Positions 1 through 5,314 of a stretch of 5,347 bases of DNA are shown one piece after another. The stretch spans positions 1 to 5,347 of the forward strand of contig DAOVXI010000121.1 of the NCBI GenBank assembly GCA_030636245.1. Direction: 5' to 3'. Position 1 is the first letter of the stretch; the number at the start of each line of letters is the position of its first letter. Source of the stretch: Deltaproteobacteria bacterium (GTDB taxonomy: Bacteria; Desulfobacterota; GWC2-55-46; DRQE01). The notes beneath the pieces were generated by a model. That model was not told the origin of the DNA. It did not search any database and saw only the letters and a program-made list of their open reading frames with translations. The position numbers and the translations under genes were made by a program.

Positions 1-807
1 CCACTCGTGTCTTTTCCACTTATACGGCAGGTCTTTTATGATGCCGGGTTCTTTTGCTTCTGTTAACTCATTTAAAGCGTCAAGGGTAATAGCCCTTTGC
101 TGCTTCGTCTTGAATGGCTCTCCAAGCGGATGGCCCATCGGGTAATGAACAAAAACAGTACGCGGTGGGCGCACCATCTCCGTAAGCTTTCGCATGATGG
201 ATATGCCGACGGTAGGAACGCCTGAAGCCTCTATAACCCTCTGTACCAGTCCCACGGACCGGTTGCACAGTCCTCAACCGGGGGTCAGGAGCACGGCATC
301 TGCTTCAGTTGCTTTTATAAGGCGCGCCACCTCCGGCGCGGTCTTAGTTATAAAGGTGTCAATGTGTCGCCCGTCAATGTGACCCATAAAACCAAAGTGC
401 TCTTTTGTAACGCCGCCTATAACACCCTCTTCTTTAAGCTCACCCAGCCTATCTATCGGAAAAACAATGTTCATGTCCTTATCAGCGTCACTATGATCAT
501 AGTAGTCGTGGGTTATCTTAAGAGAGAGAGCGCGGTTTTTGTCAGCCGGTGTTATAACACGGAAGCTTGGGTCCCCGTCCTTGTCATTCATATCAAAGGG
601 CTCCTGGTCCGTATGATGAACGCCTGCGGTCGTGACGATACAGATCTTTGCTTCGCTTAAAGGAATATCAAAACTCGTCCACGGGGTTTCCTCTTTCAGG
701 AAGGCAAAAGTTTCCGTGTCTATCGTAGCACGCTCGGCGGTTTTCTCGGCCATACCCCTAAAGCGGGTCAGGAACTTCGCAAATATTTTGTTTGTTATAC
801 GGCCCAC
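1..807 (-). CDS. Selenoprotein B-type reductase (glycine/betaine/sarcosine/D-proline reductase family), UGA = Sec, cut by window edge
   Basis: Starts with GTG at 807, one base after the copper ATPase stop, with AAAGG six bases upstream (814-818) inside the ATPase gene, so translation is probably coupled. The first 177 residues carry family signatures I recognise: the QEPFDM...DGDPSFR block (residues 68-83), ITHDYYDHSDADKDMN (98-113) and VFPIDRL (115-121). The frame meets TGA at 274-276 after LLTPG, but stays open to base 1 with 91 further codons that begin GLCNRSVGLVQRVIEASGVP and include ISIMRKLTEMVRPPRT. Read as selenocysteine, the TGA gives Sec178-Gly-Leu-Cys181, a UxxC redox motif; homologues place Cys or Sec in this TPG-x-xLC position. 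At least 269 residues are visible, and the true C-terminus is outside the window. The family is related to GrdB/PrdB, the selenoprotein subunits of clostridial amino-acid reductases, but this short stand-alone form has no firmly known substrate. Family call secure; function open. Confidence 0.88.
241..270 (-). promoter_or_regulatory. Bacterial SECIS element (selenocysteine insertion hairpin)
   Basis: In the mRNA just after the UGA, CUGU (270-267) pairs with ACAG (244-241). A three-base 5' bulge GCA follows (266-264). ACCGGUCC (263-256) then pairs with GGACUGGU (252-245), closing a GUG loop (255-253). That is 12 base pairs, one of them a G-U wobble that would be an A-C mismatch in the opposite-strand RNA, so the fold favours the coding strand. 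Eighteen bases separate the UGA from the apical loop, within the range expected for bacterial SECIS elements, and the loop offers the G/U positions such elements use to bind SelB. The hairpin is also coding sequence (LCNRSVGLVQ). Pairing was read by eye; no folding energy was computed. Confidence 0.8.
274..276 (-). other. In-frame UGA codon read as selenocysteine (Sec178)
   Basis: The triplet TCA on the plus strand is TGA on the coding strand. It sits between LLTPG and GLCNRSVGL, at the redox-motif position of the family. The downstream frame has no stop to the window edge, and a hairpin of SECIS type begins four bases after it. A conventional gene caller would end the protein here and lose its catalytic half. 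Decoding needs SelA, SelB, tRNA-Sec (selC) and SelD elsewhere in the genome; none of these genes lies in this window. Confidence 0.87.
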
Positions 808-808
808 T

Positions 809-3205
809 TTAGACCTTTACCCTCTTGAGCCGTAGGGCGTTAACCACAACGGATACAGAGCTGAAGCTCATGGCGGCTGCGGCGATGACGGGGCTTAAGA
901 GTATGCCGAAAAACGGGTAAAGAACACCTGCCGCCACCGGCAACCCGAGTGAGTTGTAAATGAAGGCCCAGAAGAGATTCTGCTTTATGTTCCTCATTGT
1001 CGCGCGGCTCAAGCGTCTTGCCCTCAGGATGGCTCTGAGATCGCCCTTTACGAGGGTGACGCTGGCACTCTCCATGGCCACATCCGTGCCCGTACCCATG
1101 GCGATGCCCACGTGTGCCTGGGCCAGTGCAGGGGCGTCGTTTATTCCGTCACCGGCCATGGCCACGATTCGCCCCTCATTCTGAAGACGTTTGATTATCT
1201 CAGCCTTCTGACCGGGCAGTATCTCAGCGACAGTCTCGTCAAGGCCGAGTTTTCTCGATACAGCCTCGGCCGTGGTGCGGCTGTCTCCGGTAAGCATTAC
1301 GATACGGACACCTTCGCGGTGAAGCCCCTCTATGGCGGCAGGCGTGGTTTCCTTTATCGGGTCCGCAACACCCAGTAGCCCTGCCGGTCTTCCATCCACC
1401 GCAACGAACATAACTGTCTGGCCCTCGGTGCGCATCGCCTCCGCCTTTTCAGAGAGCTCACCCGGCTCCACGTTAAGCTCCTCGAGCAGTTTTATGTTTC
1501 CGAGAGCAACATCGCGCCCGTCAACCTTACCACTTACCCCTTTTCCTGTTATGGACTCAAAAGACCCCACATCTGTCATGGTTATGCCCCTTTCCTCAGC
1601 TCCCTCTACAATGGCTGAAGCAAGTGGATGCTCGCTACCCCGCTCAAGGCTTGCTCCGAGATAGAGGACCGAGCTTTCGTCAAATCCTGAGGCAAGAAAA
1701 ACCTCGACAAGCTTCGGCTTTCCTTCGGTGAGGGTGCCTGTTTTATCCACAACAAGGGTATCCACTTTTCTTGCGATCTCGACCGCCTCTGCGTTCTTAA
1801 AAAGCACTCCTACCGTCGCGCCCTTACCCATGGCTACCATTATGGACATAGGGGTCGCAAGCCCCAAAGCGCAGGGGCAGGCAATGATCAAAACAGCAAC
1901 CATATTAATGAGGGCAAGAGACATTCGTGGCTCAGGGCCGAACCATGCCCATATGATGAAGGTCAGGGCCGCTATTGCCACCACTACCTGAACGAAGTAA
2001 CCTGCAACAACGTCGGCAAGCTTCTGAATGGGAGCCCTGCTTCGCTGTGCTTCGGCCACCATGCGGACGATCTGAGCAAGCAATGTCTCGGCACCAACTT
2101 TCTCAGCTTTTATTACCAGCATTCCCGTGCCGTTAACCGTAGCACCTATGATCCTCTCGCCTGCCTTTTTCTCAACCGGTATAGGCTCCCCGGTAACCAT
2201 GGACTCATCCACGGCACTTAAGCCTTCAACGACAATGCCGTCAACCGGGACCTTTTCTCCCGGACGCACCCTTAAGAGGTCGCCAGGGCTTACCAGAGCG
2301 AGGGGAACATCCTCCTCGCTCTCATTCCTTATACGTCGGGCGGTCTTCGGAGCCAAGCCCAGAAGAGCCTTAATGGCCGCCCCTGTCCTGCTCCGAGCCA
2401 TGAGTTCGAGCACTTGACCCAGGAGGACCAACGTAATGATGACCGCGGCTGCCTCGAAGTATACCGCCACCTCGCCGCCCTCTCTGAAAGACTCCGGGAA
2501 TATCCCCGGAAAAAGCATCGCTATGACGCTATATGTGTATCCGACACCAACGCCAAGCCCAATCAATGTAAACATGTTGGGACTTCTGTTTATGATCGAC
2601 TGCCAGCCCCTTACGATAAACGGCCACCCGCCCCAAAGGACGACCGGTGTGGCAAAAACAAGCTCAGCCCATCTCAATACCCCATGAGATATAATGCGTT
2701 CGAGATCCAATCCGGGAATCATGTCGCGCATGGCAATGAGGACAAGAGGGAGTGTCAAGATCACGCCTACTTTGAAACGGCGTTTCATATCAACAAGTTC
2801 CGGGTTTTCTTCCTCTCGAGCCGCGACCATCCGAAGCTCAAGGGCCATCCCGCATATGGGACAGCTTTCAGGCACATCACGGACGACCTCCGGGTGCATA
2901 GGACATACCCACTCGGTCTTTGCAAGGGCTATCAAAGGTAGGGCAGACTCAAGCGCCATGCCGCACTTGGGGCAGGGGCCGGGCTTATCCTGCTGCACCT
3001 CAGGGTCCATCGGGCAGGTATAGACGGCACCTTCAGGAGCCGGAGCAACTGAAGGTTCCTTTTCACCCGCATATATCCCTGGATCTTTATCAAACTTCAC
3101 CTTACAGTGAAGGGAGCAGAAGTAATAGGTCTCGCCCTTATAGGTGGAACTTCCGGCCGCACCTTCAGGCTCTACATCCATCCCGCATATCAGGTCTTTT
3201 GCCAT
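809..3205 (-). CDS. copA: Cu+-exporting P1B-1-type ATPase, CopA family, with YHS and two short Cys-rich metal-binding modules
   Basis: A complete 798-residue inner-membrane pump that uses ATP to move monovalent copper (possibly silver) out of the cytoplasm. ATG at 3205 has AAGGA seven bases upstream. The N-terminus holds a YHS domain (1-47; C7, C30, C34), then two heavy-metal-binding modules: 62-86 (C64, C78, C81) and 98-124 (C101, C115, C118), each CPM-x-PEV...CPxCGMALE. Core motifs are TGE (338-340), CPC in TM6 (443-445), phosphorylation site DKTGTLT (D487), SEHPLA (HP 526-527), GKGVSG (554-559), TGD (639-641) and GDGINDAP (685-692). TM7 has N743-x6-Y750-N751-x4-P756 and TM8 has M779-x2-S782-S783-x5-N789, the Cu+ signature of subgroup P1B-1 (Ala replaces the usual Ser at 790). 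Eight membrane helices fit, near 145-160, 180-198, 211-232, 246-268, 398-422, 429-455, 741-763 and 768-790. No CxxC HMA domain is present, which is unusual for CopA but known in YHS-bearing forms. It is co-transcribed with the selenoprotein downstream. Confidence 0.96.
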   Translation of the reverse strand: MAKDLICGMDVEPEGAAGSSTYKGETYYFCSLHCKVKFDKDPGIYAGEKEPSVAPAPEGAVYTCPMDPEVQQDKPGPCPKCGMALESALPLIALAKTEWVCPMHPEVVRDVPESCPICGMALELRMVAAREEENPELVDMKRRFKVGVILTLPLVLIAMRDMIPGLDLERIISHGVLRWAELVFATPVVLWGGWPFIVRGWQSIINRSPNMFTLIGLGVGVGYTYSVIAMLFPGIFPESFREGGEVAVYFEAAAVIITLVLLGQVLELMARSRTGAAIKALLGLAPKTARRIRNESEEDVPLALVSPGDLLRVRPGEKVPVDGIVVEGLSAVDESMVTGEPIPVEKKAGERIIGATVNGTGMLVIKAEKVGAETLLAQIVRMVAEAQRSRAPIQKLADVVAGYFVQVVVAIAALTFIIWAWFGPEPRMSLALINMVAVLIIACPCALGLATPMSIMVAMGKGATVGVLFKNAEAVEIARKVDTLVVDKTGTLTEGKPKLVEVFLASGFDESSVLYLGASLERGSEHPLASAIVEGAEERGITMTDVGSFESITGKGVSGKVDGRDVALGNIKLLEELNVEPGELSEKAEAMRTEGQTVMFVAVDGRPAGLLGVADPIKETTPAAIEGLHREGVRIVMLTGDSRTTAEAVSRKLGLDETVAEILPGQKAEIIKRLQNEGRIVAMAGDGINDAPALAQAHVGIAMGTGTDVAMESASVTLVKGDLRAILRARRLSRATMRNIKQNLFWAFIYNSLGLPVAAGVLYPFFGILLSPVIAAAAMSFSSVSVVVNALRLKRVKV

Positions 3206-3217
3206 TTAATTATCCTT
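3206..3217 (-). promoter_or_regulatory. Ribosome binding site of copA
   Basis: AAGGA at 3217-3213 on the coding strand lies seven bases before the ATG at 3205. It supports this start, which also gives an intact YHS domain beginning at residue 1. Confidence 0.75.
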
Positions 3218-3272
3218 AGTAAAGGTTCATACGATATGATTCGCGATGTCACAGAAGGTCTCCACCAATCAC
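3206..3272 (-). other. Untranslated leader between HMA micro-ORF and copA
   Basis: This stretch contains no gene I can support. Its coding-strand frames hold fragments vaguely like later HMA strands (SVTSR...SYEP) in a third frame, which would fit decay of a longer copZ-like gene, but the match is weak. A small palindrome TCATA-CGA-TATGA lies at 3227-3239 just before the copA ribosome site. Confidence 0.35.
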
Positions 3273-3377
3273 TCAGTCCTGTCCACGCCCCCTGCCACTC
3301 CTTACAGCATCCTCAACCTTTGTCGCGCATGAGGCACACCTAAAGCCGGTTATCTTTAGACTTAAAGTATTATCCAT
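3273..3377 (-). CDS. 34-codon HMA-domain micro-ORF (truncated copZ-like gene or copper-binding leader peptide)
   Basis: ATG at 3377 opens a frame of 34 codons ending at TGA (3275-3273), 67 bases before copA. It reads MDNTLS, then LKITGFRCASCATKVEDAV, then an Arg/Gly-rich tail. The middle matches the first strand, CxxC metal loop (C14, C17) and first helix of an HMA metal-binding domain (consensus GMxCxxC...KVExAL), as in CopZ or the N-terminus of CopA. A full HMA domain needs about 65-70 residues, so two-thirds is missing. The next frame continues AGGVDRTE, resembling the usual PGV-x-x-VEV step, and then stops, which suggests an old frameshift near the G-run at 3287-3291. Two in-frame stops directly precede the ATG and there is no clear Shine-Dalgarno, so expression may be weak. 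It lies just after a good promoter. Similarity was judged by eye. It may be a decayed gene rather than a working peptide. Confidence 0.5.
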   Translation of the reverse strand: MDNTLSLKITGFRCASCATKVEDAVRSGRGRGQD

Positions 3378-3395
3378 GGATCATCAACTACAAAG

Positions 3396-3424
3396 ATTAT
3401 ATACCCACTTATATTGAGTTACAA
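3396..3424 (-). promoter_or_regulatory. Sigma-70-type promoter of the copper operon
   Basis: On the coding strand TTGTAA (3424-3419, four of six matches to the -35 box) is followed by a 17-base spacer and a perfect TATAAT (3401-3396). Transcription should begin near 3389, about 12 bases before the HMA micro-ORF and about 185 bases before copA. I see no clear CueR-type or CsoR-type dyad overlapping it, so the copper sensor, if any, cannot be named from sequence. Confidence 0.65.
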
Positions 3425-3448
3425 CTAAAGCTTAATAGATACTGGAAA

Positions 3449-3483
3449 TAAAAAAAGGCCCCGCAAAAGCGGAGCCCTTTTTC
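3449..3483 (-). terminator. Rho-independent terminator of the Rossmann-fold gene
   Basis: In minus-strand RNA GGGCUCCGC (3477-3469) pairs with GCGGGGCCU (3464-3456) around a UUUU loop, with flanking A and U runs that extend the stem and end in a run of U (3456-3450). It lies about 20 bases after the stop at 3500. The same bases on the plus strand form a stem with mismatches, so it acts mainly for the minus strand. It separates this gene from the copper operon. Confidence 0.88.
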
Positions 3484-3499
3484 TAAATCTGGTATTTAC

Positions 3500-3895
3500 T
3501 TAGTAACCCTTAGAAGTATGTCCTCCCGGAAACTCTTTGGACTCGCCCATAAGATCCCATATAAGAAATGCAACAACCTCTGGAGCTATAACCGTATGCT
3601 GATTACCGGAGCGGGCAAGCTCGCTCCTTAAATTCCTTTTTGCCTCAGGATTTCCTGTAAGATCAAATATTATGTCTACGGAATCACCCATCGCAACAAG
3701 CTCCTTAGTACCCTCGTGAACTTCGATCCCCTTAGACTTCGCTGACTCTACCCCCGGTGCGGAGCTGTTTAACTCAGCCGCAGCCACGATATTTACGCCA
3801 CTGCCTTCCTTGGTAGCGAGCTTATCCAAAAATGTACTACCCACCTGGCCAAGGCCAACTATGGCTACTGATACTTCTTTCTTTCCATCGGTCAT
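3500..3895 (-). CDS. Small stand-alone Rossmann-fold NAD(P)-binding protein
   Basis: A 131-residue protein. The N-terminal strand and glycine loop VSVAIVGLGQVGSTFLDKL (residues 9-27) hold a GxGxxG dinucleotide-binding motif. VNIVAAAELNSSAPG (34-48) would be the second strand, and VDIIFDLTGNPEAKRNLR (73-90) resembles the cofactor-facing segment of homoserine/aspartate dehydrogenase-like and dihydrodipicolinate reductase-like oxidoreductases. The usual catalytic C-terminal domain of such enzymes is absent: the chain ends soon after TVIAPEVVAFLIWDLM (101-116). There are no cysteines, signal peptide or membrane segment. The start is set by ATG 3895 with a perfect AGGAGGT seven bases upstream; a longer frame from TTG 3976 would begin inside the promoter's -35 box. 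It is a single-gene unit with its own promoter and terminator. It may be a redox or nucleotide sensor, or a subunit needing a partner; I cannot assign a reaction. Confidence 0.85.
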   Translation of the reverse strand: MTDGKKEVSVAIVGLGQVGSTFLDKLATKEGSGVNIVAAAELNSSAPGVESAKSKGIEVHEGTKELVAMGDSVDIIFDLTGNPEAKRNLRSELARSGNQHTVIAPEVVAFLIWDLMGESKEFPGGHTSKGY

Positions 3896-3909
3896 GAAAA
3901 CTACCTCCT
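3896..3909 (-). promoter_or_regulatory. Strong ribosome binding site that fixes the start of the Rossmann-fold gene
   Basis: AGGAGGT (3909-3903) is a near-complete anti-16S match seven bases before ATG 3895. It rules in this start over the longer in-frame TTG at 3976. Confidence 0.88.
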
Positions 3910-3946
3910 GGTACTTATTTTGCTTTAATAACAATAAATCTTGATA

Positions 3947-3976
3947 AGCATATAATACTACTGGGAGAAGTGTCAA
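3947..3976 (-). promoter_or_regulatory. Sigma-70-type promoter of the Rossmann-fold gene
   Basis: Coding strand TTGACA (3976-3971, perfect -35) is followed by 18 bases and TATGCT (3952-3947, four of six). A start near 3940 gives a leader of about 45 bases that contains the strong ribosome site. A TATATG two bases upstream is an alternative -10. Confidence 0.65.
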
Positions 3977-4002
3977 GATTTTTATAAAATCAGGTTTTTA
4001 TT

Positions 4003-4040
4003 AAAAAAATAAAGGGGCGGGATACAAAGTATCCCGCCCC
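4003..4040 (-). terminator. Rho-independent terminator of pilA
   Basis: A perfect 12-bp stem, GGGGCGGGATAC (4040-4029 on the minus strand) with its complement (4025-4014) around a three-base UUU loop, is followed by UUUAUUUUUUU (4013-4003). It lies 28 bases after the pilA stop and before the next promoter. On the plus strand the downstream run of T is lacking, so it is directional for pilA. Confidence 0.93.
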
Positions 4041-4067
4041 TCCTAATAAAACTAACTGCAACAGAGC

Positions 4068-4448
4068 TTACTTAAAGACGATTAATCCGTCTGCATCAAC
4101 AACACCTATGTTTGCAGCACCGGATGATTTAAGTGTAGCGTGCCAGAGCTCAATGTTACCGGCACCTGCTCCTGTGACGTTAGCGGAATCAAAATCCATA
4201 CCCGGAGATTGCTGATACCCATATGCCTGCAGGGTTGCCAGATCAGCAACAGTACCGTCGATGTTGTCTGAGAGGTAGGCCTGTGCGGCTGTATAAGCGT
4301 TCTTCATATCTGATGTCAAGGTAGCCTTATAACCTCTAGCTTTGTACTTTGAGAACTGCGGAATAGCGATTGCCGCGAGGATTGCGATGATAGCAACAAC
4401 TATCAAAAGCTCGATTAGGGTAAAACCCTTTTCATTTGTTTTAATCAT
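4068..4448 (-). CDS. pilA: Type IVa prepilin, major pilin PilA-like
   Basis: A 126-residue prepilin. The short basic leader MIKTNEKG is followed by FTLIELLIVVAIIAILAAIA, the class III signal cut by prepilin peptidase PilD between G8 and F9, with the conserved Glu at mature position 5. The hydrophobic helix both holds the pilin in the inner membrane and packs the pilus core. The mature chain is 118 residues: about twice the Geobacter short pilin (61) and shorter than Pseudomonas PilA. F1, F24, Y27 and Y32 coincide with Geobacter PilA aromatics, and Y44, Y50, Y68, Y70, F78, W94 and F117 follow. No cysteines are present, so the usual disulfide-bounded D-loop is absent. AAGGAG (4460-4455) lies six bases before ATG 4448. 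A sigma-54 promoter upstream and a terminator downstream make it a single-gene unit. It could be a minor pilin, but its own strong signals favour a major subunit. Confidence 0.93.
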   Translation of the reverse strand: MIKTNEKGFTLIELLIVVAIIAILAAIAIPQFSKYKARGYKATLTSDMKNAYTAAQAYLSDNIDGTVADLATLQAYGYQQSPGMDFDSANVTGAGAGNIELWHATLKSSGAANIGVVDADGLIVFK

Positions 4449-4530
4449 TTTTCTCTCCTTTCGTTACGGTTTGATAATTTATTTTAACTTCCTAAAAACC
4501 TGTGATTTATCTAACCTAGTACCTAATATA

Positions 4531-4547
4531 TTGCAATTGCCATGCCA
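4531..4547 (-). promoter_or_regulatory. Sigma-54 (RpoN) promoter of pilA
   Basis: The coding strand reads TGGCATGGCAATTGCAA from 4547 to 4531. GG (4546-4545) and GC (4534-4533) are exactly ten bases apart, matching the TGGCAC-N5-TTGCA consensus with one change. Transcription should begin near 4521, giving a leader of about 72 bases. RpoN control of pilA through the activator PilR is established in Pseudomonas, Myxococcus and Geobacter. Confidence 0.82.
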
Positions 4548-4616
4548 AAACTTTAAATTCAATAAAATTAATACGTTATGTCTTTAGAGCCGCCCCTGAG
4601 ACCAACATTTTACGGC

Positions 4617-4641
4617 AATTGTCACACCCAAAGTGACAATT
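4617..4641. promoter_or_regulatory. Inverted repeat upstream of pilA, candidate enhancer-binding-protein site
   Basis: AATTGTCAC (4617-4625) and GTGACAATT (4633-4641) are perfect inverted arms with a seven-base centre. It lies about 96-120 bases before the predicted pilA start, where sigma-54 activators bind, and each arm contains TGTC, a core reported for PilR sites. It also lies five bases after the TPR gene stop, but no run of U follows on the minus strand, so it is a poor intrinsic terminator. The role is inferred. Confidence 0.5.
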
Positions 4642-4645
4642 TACG

Positions 4646-5314
4646 TCACTCCAGGGCATCGTTTACCTGTGACTGAGTAGTTAAAAACACTTTGAGGACA
4701 GATGCCTTCGTCTCATGACCCATGATCACAAGGTTCCTGCTTAATTCCATAATAGCATCCGCAAACTCCGGCTCAAGCAGAACCGCAGCCTGGAAGTTCT
4801 CAAGCACCTTCTCATTTTCATCAAAATTAAGGTAAATAACACCCATAGTATAATGGTACCTTGCCTTTAGATCAATGGAAGGCTCAATGTAGACCGCTCT
4901 CTCAAGATAACGCAGCGCACACTCACTGTCATCTACCTCAAAACAAGCCAACCCGAGCTTACCGTAGACATCAACATCTGTATTATCAAGTAAAAGCCCC
5001 TCATACTCCTTCAGCAAGGTGATGGCCTTATCGTATTCACCTCTTTCGAAATGAAGCAGCCCGGCGCCATGCAAGCCCTTGTTGAAGCCAAGCTCATAAG
5101 ACCTTTTAAAAAACTCCATAGCCTTATCTTGTAGCCGTTCATCGGACGGCTCGCGAAGGTCGTAGTACTTAACCAGGGCAACAGCATAGTCATAGTATAG
5201 GAGATCATCCTCGAAAACCTTGGTTAGCCCTTCAAGCTCATGAACAGCATCCTTTATATACTCCCCTCCGAGACGCATCTCAAGAACAGCGATACTTCTT
5301 TTAAGAATAAGCAC
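4646..5314 (-). CDS. TPR-repeat protein, N-terminus uncertain
   Basis: A helical-repeat protein of up to 222 residues. Tetratricopeptide units are visible at about 79-112 (GLLHFERGEYDKAITLLKEY), 114-147 (LGLACFEVDDSECALRYLER, then AVYIEP) and 149-184 (YHYTMGVIYLNFDENEKVLE, then AVLLEP). A degenerate unit lies at about 40-77, and a capping helix near 186-209. The paired helices with Gly/Ala and the closing xEP turn are typical, and such proteins serve as protein-protein scaffolds. There is no signal peptide or membrane segment. The first in-frame start is GTG 5314, but GGCAGG abuts it with no proper spacing. An in-frame TAG lies at 5341-5339, so the frame cannot extend further; Met13 (ATG) is an alternative start. 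No enzymatic domain is present. Its place just before pilA may mean a role in pilus assembly or in its regulation, but this is only position. Confidence 0.8.
   Translation of the reverse strand: MLILKRSIAVLEMRLGGEYIKDAVHELEGLTKVFEDDLLYYDYAVALVKYYDLREPSDERLQDKAMEFFKRSYELGFNKGLHGAGLLHFERGEYDKAITLLKEYEGLLLDNTDVDVYGKLGLACFEVDDSECALRYLERAVYIEPSIDLKARYHYTMGVIYLNFDENEKVLENFQAAVLLEPEFADAIMELSRNLVIMGHETKASVLKVFLTTQSQVNDALE

Noticed and set aside
80..277. A 65-codon minus-strand frame over the region after the TGA
   Set aside because: It is in a different frame from the selenoprotein, has no family resemblance, and overlaps the clearly coding UGLC...continuation.
2414..2941. A 175-codon plus-strand frame
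   Set aside because: It is antisense to copA domains with full motif support, has no recognisable protein features, and is low-complexity in a way typical of shadow frames.
3227..3239. Palindrome TCATA-CGA-TATGA before the copA ribosome site
   Set aside because: The arms are only five bases long and AT-rich; this is expected by chance and matches no copper-regulator operator I know.
3390..3430. CueR or CsoR operator in the copper promoter
   Set aside because: I looked for ACCTTCC-type and TACCCC-type dyads over the spacer and found only a partial GTGGGTAT, without its partner arm.
3896..3976. N-terminal extension of the Rossmann-fold protein from TTG 3976
   Set aside because: The extension starts within the -35 TTGACA and crosses the promoter; ATG 3895 has a perfect ribosome site.
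4617..4641. Inverted repeat as a rho-independent terminator of the TPR gene
   Set aside because: No run of U follows on the minus strand and the stem is AT-rich, unlike the two clear terminators in this window.
4646..4648. The TPR gene's TGA as another selenocysteine codon
   Set aside because: The frame meets another TGA a few codons later with no Cys/Sec context.
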